Translations under genes and position numbers: made by a program
NCBI RefSeq assembly: GCF_000615765.1
Contig: NZ_BAMI01000011.1
Coordinates: 1-49,757 of the forward strand
Source: Ligilactobacillus equi DSM 15833 = JCM 10991
Lineage (GTDB): Bacteria; Bacillota; Bacilli; Lactobacillales; Lactobacillaceae
Length of the DNA: 49,757 nt
Reading direction: 5' to 3'
The notes under the pieces: generated by a model
The model's input: only the letters and a program-made list of their open reading frames with translations
Told to the model about the DNA's origin: nothing
Databases searched by the model: none
Part shown: in pieces, positions 47,866 to 49,757 of the stretch
How positions within the stretch are numbered: the first letter of the stretch is position 1
Layout of the letters: every line of letters starts with the position of its first letter

Positions 47866-48271
47866 TGATGTTAAGTAGGTATCTCTGAGAAAGAAACTTA
47901 CTTATTCTTTTAGGTTAAAATTGGAAGAAATTTTAATATAGGGTAAGAAGACTTCCGAATTTCGTTCAAGTGATGAATTGCCCTCGTTATTAAACGTAAC
48001 TGGGTCTTACAAACTCACAAGAACTAGGGAGACTCAGGTATAGAAAAACCAAAAAATTAAGTTAAATAACATTACCGACTGATATTCAACTTGTTGGTAA
48101 TAAAGGGTGCTTGTCAAACACCCAAATGTAACCACATCAGGTAGGAGTGTCTGGCTTGCCTTGAAACGCTTGAACTACTGACTGTATGGTCGTGAGTTAT
48201 GCCCCCCGAGCTTATTAGGGGGTGACGATAAAATATAAATGTGTTGAGATTGTATGTGAGAGGATAATAAT
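47866..48271 (+). other. 406-base noncoding stretch with several inverted repeats
   Basis: No frame here looks coding. It holds TTAAAATT/AATTTTAA (47915-47936), ATTACC/GGTAAT (48071-48101), GGGTG/CACCC (48105-48123) and CCCCC/GGGGG (48202-48222); 47880-47889 can also pair with 48033-48042 (nine pairs, one mismatch), closing a 163-base unit. No tmRNA, RNase P, SRP RNA or T-box core was found. It might be a 6S-like or other structured RNA, or the remnant of an IS200/IS605-type element ending at the C/G-rich hairpin. The last part must contain the promoter of the LysM gene (TATAAA near 48234). Confidence 0.5.
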
Positions 48272-48790
48272 ATGTCGACAAGAAGTAAACATAAAAAACA
48301 TAGACTTAGCAAAGTTTGGTTATGGCTACTAGGAATCTTAGTTGCCATTGTAGTGGTGGTATTTGTCAGTCAATTAAGTTTTGTCAAGGACCGTCTCGCT
48401 CAAACGACAGGTAACGTGGCAGTTTACCAAAAGCAAGAATATGAGAAACAAAGAGCCATTGCGAAGAAGAAGTATGGGCAACAAGCTACTTCGTTTAGTG
48501 AAACAAGCCAAAAATCCCTCAAGAAAACTAAGACAAAATATACTTACTATACCGTACAATCGGGTGATTATTTATCCACGATTGCTCAAGACTATGGATT
48601 AACAGTGGAAGAAATTATGAAATTAAATAAGCTCGATAGTAAGGTTGTAAGTGTAGGGCAAAAATTAAAACTGCCTAAAAATGCCACACAAACAAGTCGT
48701 AACTCAAGTACCAATAGTAGCAATGATAATTATTACGGCGACACTTCAGATGATACAGACACCAGTGCTACAACTGGGGACGCCTACTAA
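48272..48790 (+). CDS. Membrane-anchored LysM protein
   Basis: 172 residues: a basic start, one membrane helix (VWLWLLGILVAIVVVVFVS, 15-33), a charged possibly coiled linker (35-90), one LysM domain (YTVQSGDYLSTIAQDYGL through GQKLKLP, 92-135) and a Ser/Asn/Thr/Asp tail. The helix points the LysM outwards to peptidoglycan. Layout recalls the SAG1386/EF1546 surface proteins of lactic acid bacteria. GAGAGGAT upstream of ATG. Co-transcribed with the YihY gene. Confidence 0.9.
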   Translation: MSTRSKHKKHRLSKVWLWLLGILVAIVVVVFVSQLSFVKDRLAQTTGNVAVYQKQEYEKQRAIAKKKYGQQATSFSETSQKSLKKTKTKYTYYTVQSGDYLSTIAQDYGLTVEEIMKLNKLDSKVVSVGQKLKLPKNATQTSRNSSTNSSNDNYYGDTSDDTDTSATTGDAY

Positions 48791-48804
48791 CAGAGGATAT
48801 GGCT

Positions 48805-49728
48805 ATGAAAGTAGCGTTTAGGCGCTTTAAAGACTCATTTACGAAATTTGTCAAAATTTTTGTGGAACGTTTTACTGATTCAGATATCAATAATATTGCC
48901 ATCGTCATTGCTTATTACACTTTACTGGCAATGTTACCGTTATTAATCGTAGTCGGAAATATTTTGCCCATGATTAATTTGTCGGCGACGACAATTTTGG
49001 CTTATATACAACCAATTTTACCTAAAACGATTTATCGCACGATTGCTCCATTAATTAAGACGTTTCTTACCCAAGGATCAGGGGGGATTGCCTCTGTGAG
49101 TGGGCTTGTGGCCTTGTGGGCCGTTTCGCGGGGGATTAATGCCATTAATGTTGCTTTTAATCGTGCTTATGGTGTTGGACGGAAACAAAGTCCACTTGTT
49201 ACACGTTTACTATCCTTTTTATTTACGATTTTAATTGGGGTGTTAATTTTCATTTTATTTGTGACTTTTTCTTTTGGACAAGTCTTTTTAGAAAACGTTG
49301 CGCCTATTTTTAATTTACCTAGTGATTGGTTAGCAACTTTCTTACGTTTGCGGATGCCAACGGCAACCTTAGTAATTTTCATTACTTTTTGTATCTTGTA
49401 TCGGTTATTACCAAATGCAAAAATTCATTTTGTGAATATCTTACCAGGAGCATTTTTAGCTACCTTGAGTTGGCTTTTGATTTCACAACTTTTTTCCTAT
49501 TACATTACCTATATTGCGCGCTCTGTCCTCAGTTATGGTACAATTGGAACCTTTATTGTTTTAATGTTTTGGTTGAATTTTACTTGTTGGGCAATTATTT
49601 TTGGCGCCGTGGTTAATGCAACTTTTGAGTATTGGCGCTTTGGTGAAGTTAAGACACGAACCCACCGGTGGAAAACATACCTGCATCGTAAAATTAAGAA
49701 CACTAAAAAATCAGCTTCGGAAAAATGA
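48805..49728 (+). CDS. YihY/BrkB-family membrane protein
   Basis: A 307-residue inner-membrane protein with about six helices. It begins MKVAFRRFKDSFTKFVKIF, with NNIAIVIAYYTLLAMLPLL and IARSVLSYGTIGTFIVLMFWLN, the pattern of the YihY family, once misnamed RNase BN. Function is unknown. I choose ATG 48805, eight bases after AGAGG; ATG 48799 is too close. Its stop lies inside the terminator loop. Confidence 0.92.
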   Translation: MKVAFRRFKDSFTKFVKIFVERFTDSDINNIAIVIAYYTLLAMLPLLIVVGNILPMINLSATTILAYIQPILPKTIYRTIAPLIKTFLTQGSGGIASVSGLVALWAVSRGINAINVAFNRAYGVGRKQSPLVTRLLSFLFTILIGVLIFILFVTFSFGQVFLENVAPIFNLPSDWLATFLRLRMPTATLVIFITFCILYRLLPNAKIHFVNILPGAFLATLSWLLISQLFSYYITYIARSVLSYGTIGTFIVLMFWLNFTCWAIIFGAVVNATFEYWRFGEVKTRTHRWKTYLHRKIKNTKKSASEK

Positions 49729-49740
49729 AGCTGATTTTTC
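49706..49740 (+). terminator. Intrinsic terminator after the YihY gene
   Basis: A perfect 13-base stem AAAAATCAGCTTC/GAAGCTGATTTTT that contains the last codons of the gene. Confidence 0.9.
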
Positions 49741-49757
49741 TTTATACTAATTTATCA

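Noticed and set aside
47880-48160. TPP riboswitch (a CTGAGA is present at 47885)
   Set aside because: The rest of the conserved core (ACCTGATCTGG type) is missing, and the downstream gene is not a thiamine gene.
48105-48230. Complete IS200/IS605 insertion sequence
   Set aside because: There is no TnpA or TnpB frame; only a C/G-rich hairpin recalls an element end, so this is kept as a possibility, not a call.

Overview
The window is a stretch of chromosome from a low-GC Gram-positive bacterium of the order Lactobacillales. I infer this from Gram-positive PolC, CDP-diglyceride synthase next to an RseP protease with no dxr between them (fits a mevalonate-using lactic acid bacterium), FakA, KhpA, RnpM/YlxQ and strong AGGAGG ribosome sites. 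Protein wording (PyrH, NusA, FtsY) suggests the Leuconostoc/Weissella side of Lactobacillaceae, but I cannot fix the genus.

Layout. 1-3385: the 3' end of a cell-surface polysaccharide cluster with four overlapping glycosyltransferase genes (two GT2, one GT4, one GT32-like). 3620-5386 (minus): a DUF2207 membrane protein, separated from the cluster by a strong two-way terminator. 5582-23468: the classical pyrH-frr-uppS-cdsA-rseP-proS-polC-rimP-nusA-rnpM-ylxQ-infB-rbfA-truB-ribF block, covering UMP kinase, ribosome recycling, lipid carrier and phospholipid synthesis, replication, transcription elongation, translation initiation and flavin synthesis, with one unknown gene between rbfA and truB. 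23558-25769: rsgA-rpe-thiN. 26010-27512: a secreted NlpC/P60 hydrolase, a VanX-like dipeptidase and rpmB, the last two on the minus strand. 27813-43352: asp23-like, fakA, recG, plsX, acpP, rnc, smc, ftsY, ylxM, ffh, rpsP, khpA, rimM, trmD, rplS. In Bacillus the rsgA-to-rplS block lies upstream of the pyrH-to-ribF block; here the order is reversed and the blocks abut at ribF/rsgA. 43496-49728: an accessory tail with a secreted membrane-anchored low-complexity protein, a YbgC-like thioesterase divergent from a TetR regulator, a MarR regulator, an ECF-transporter S component, a divergent PurK-like ATP-grasp protein, a 400-base noncoding stretch with several hairpins, a membrane-anchored LysM protein and a YihY/BrkB membrane protein.

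A striking feature is a series of single-base frame shifts, eleven in eight genes, five of which (proS, polC, rbfA, truB, rimM) are essential or important. Eight of the eleven are one missing G in a run of G. Restoring the base gives full-length proteins in each case, so I read them as homopolymer errors in the sequence and annotate the genes as whole coding regions. All start choices use visible ribosome binding sites; promoters and terminators are called from sequence pattern only.

The most interesting biology I can see: a long serine-rich repeat inserted at the N-terminus of FtsY; a terminator hairpin between the promoter and first gene of the rimP-nusA operon that looks like an attenuator; an unexplained structured noncoding region at 47866-48271; and several enzymes with altered motif residues. 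No tRNA, rRNA, CRISPR array, prophage or intact insertion sequence was seen.
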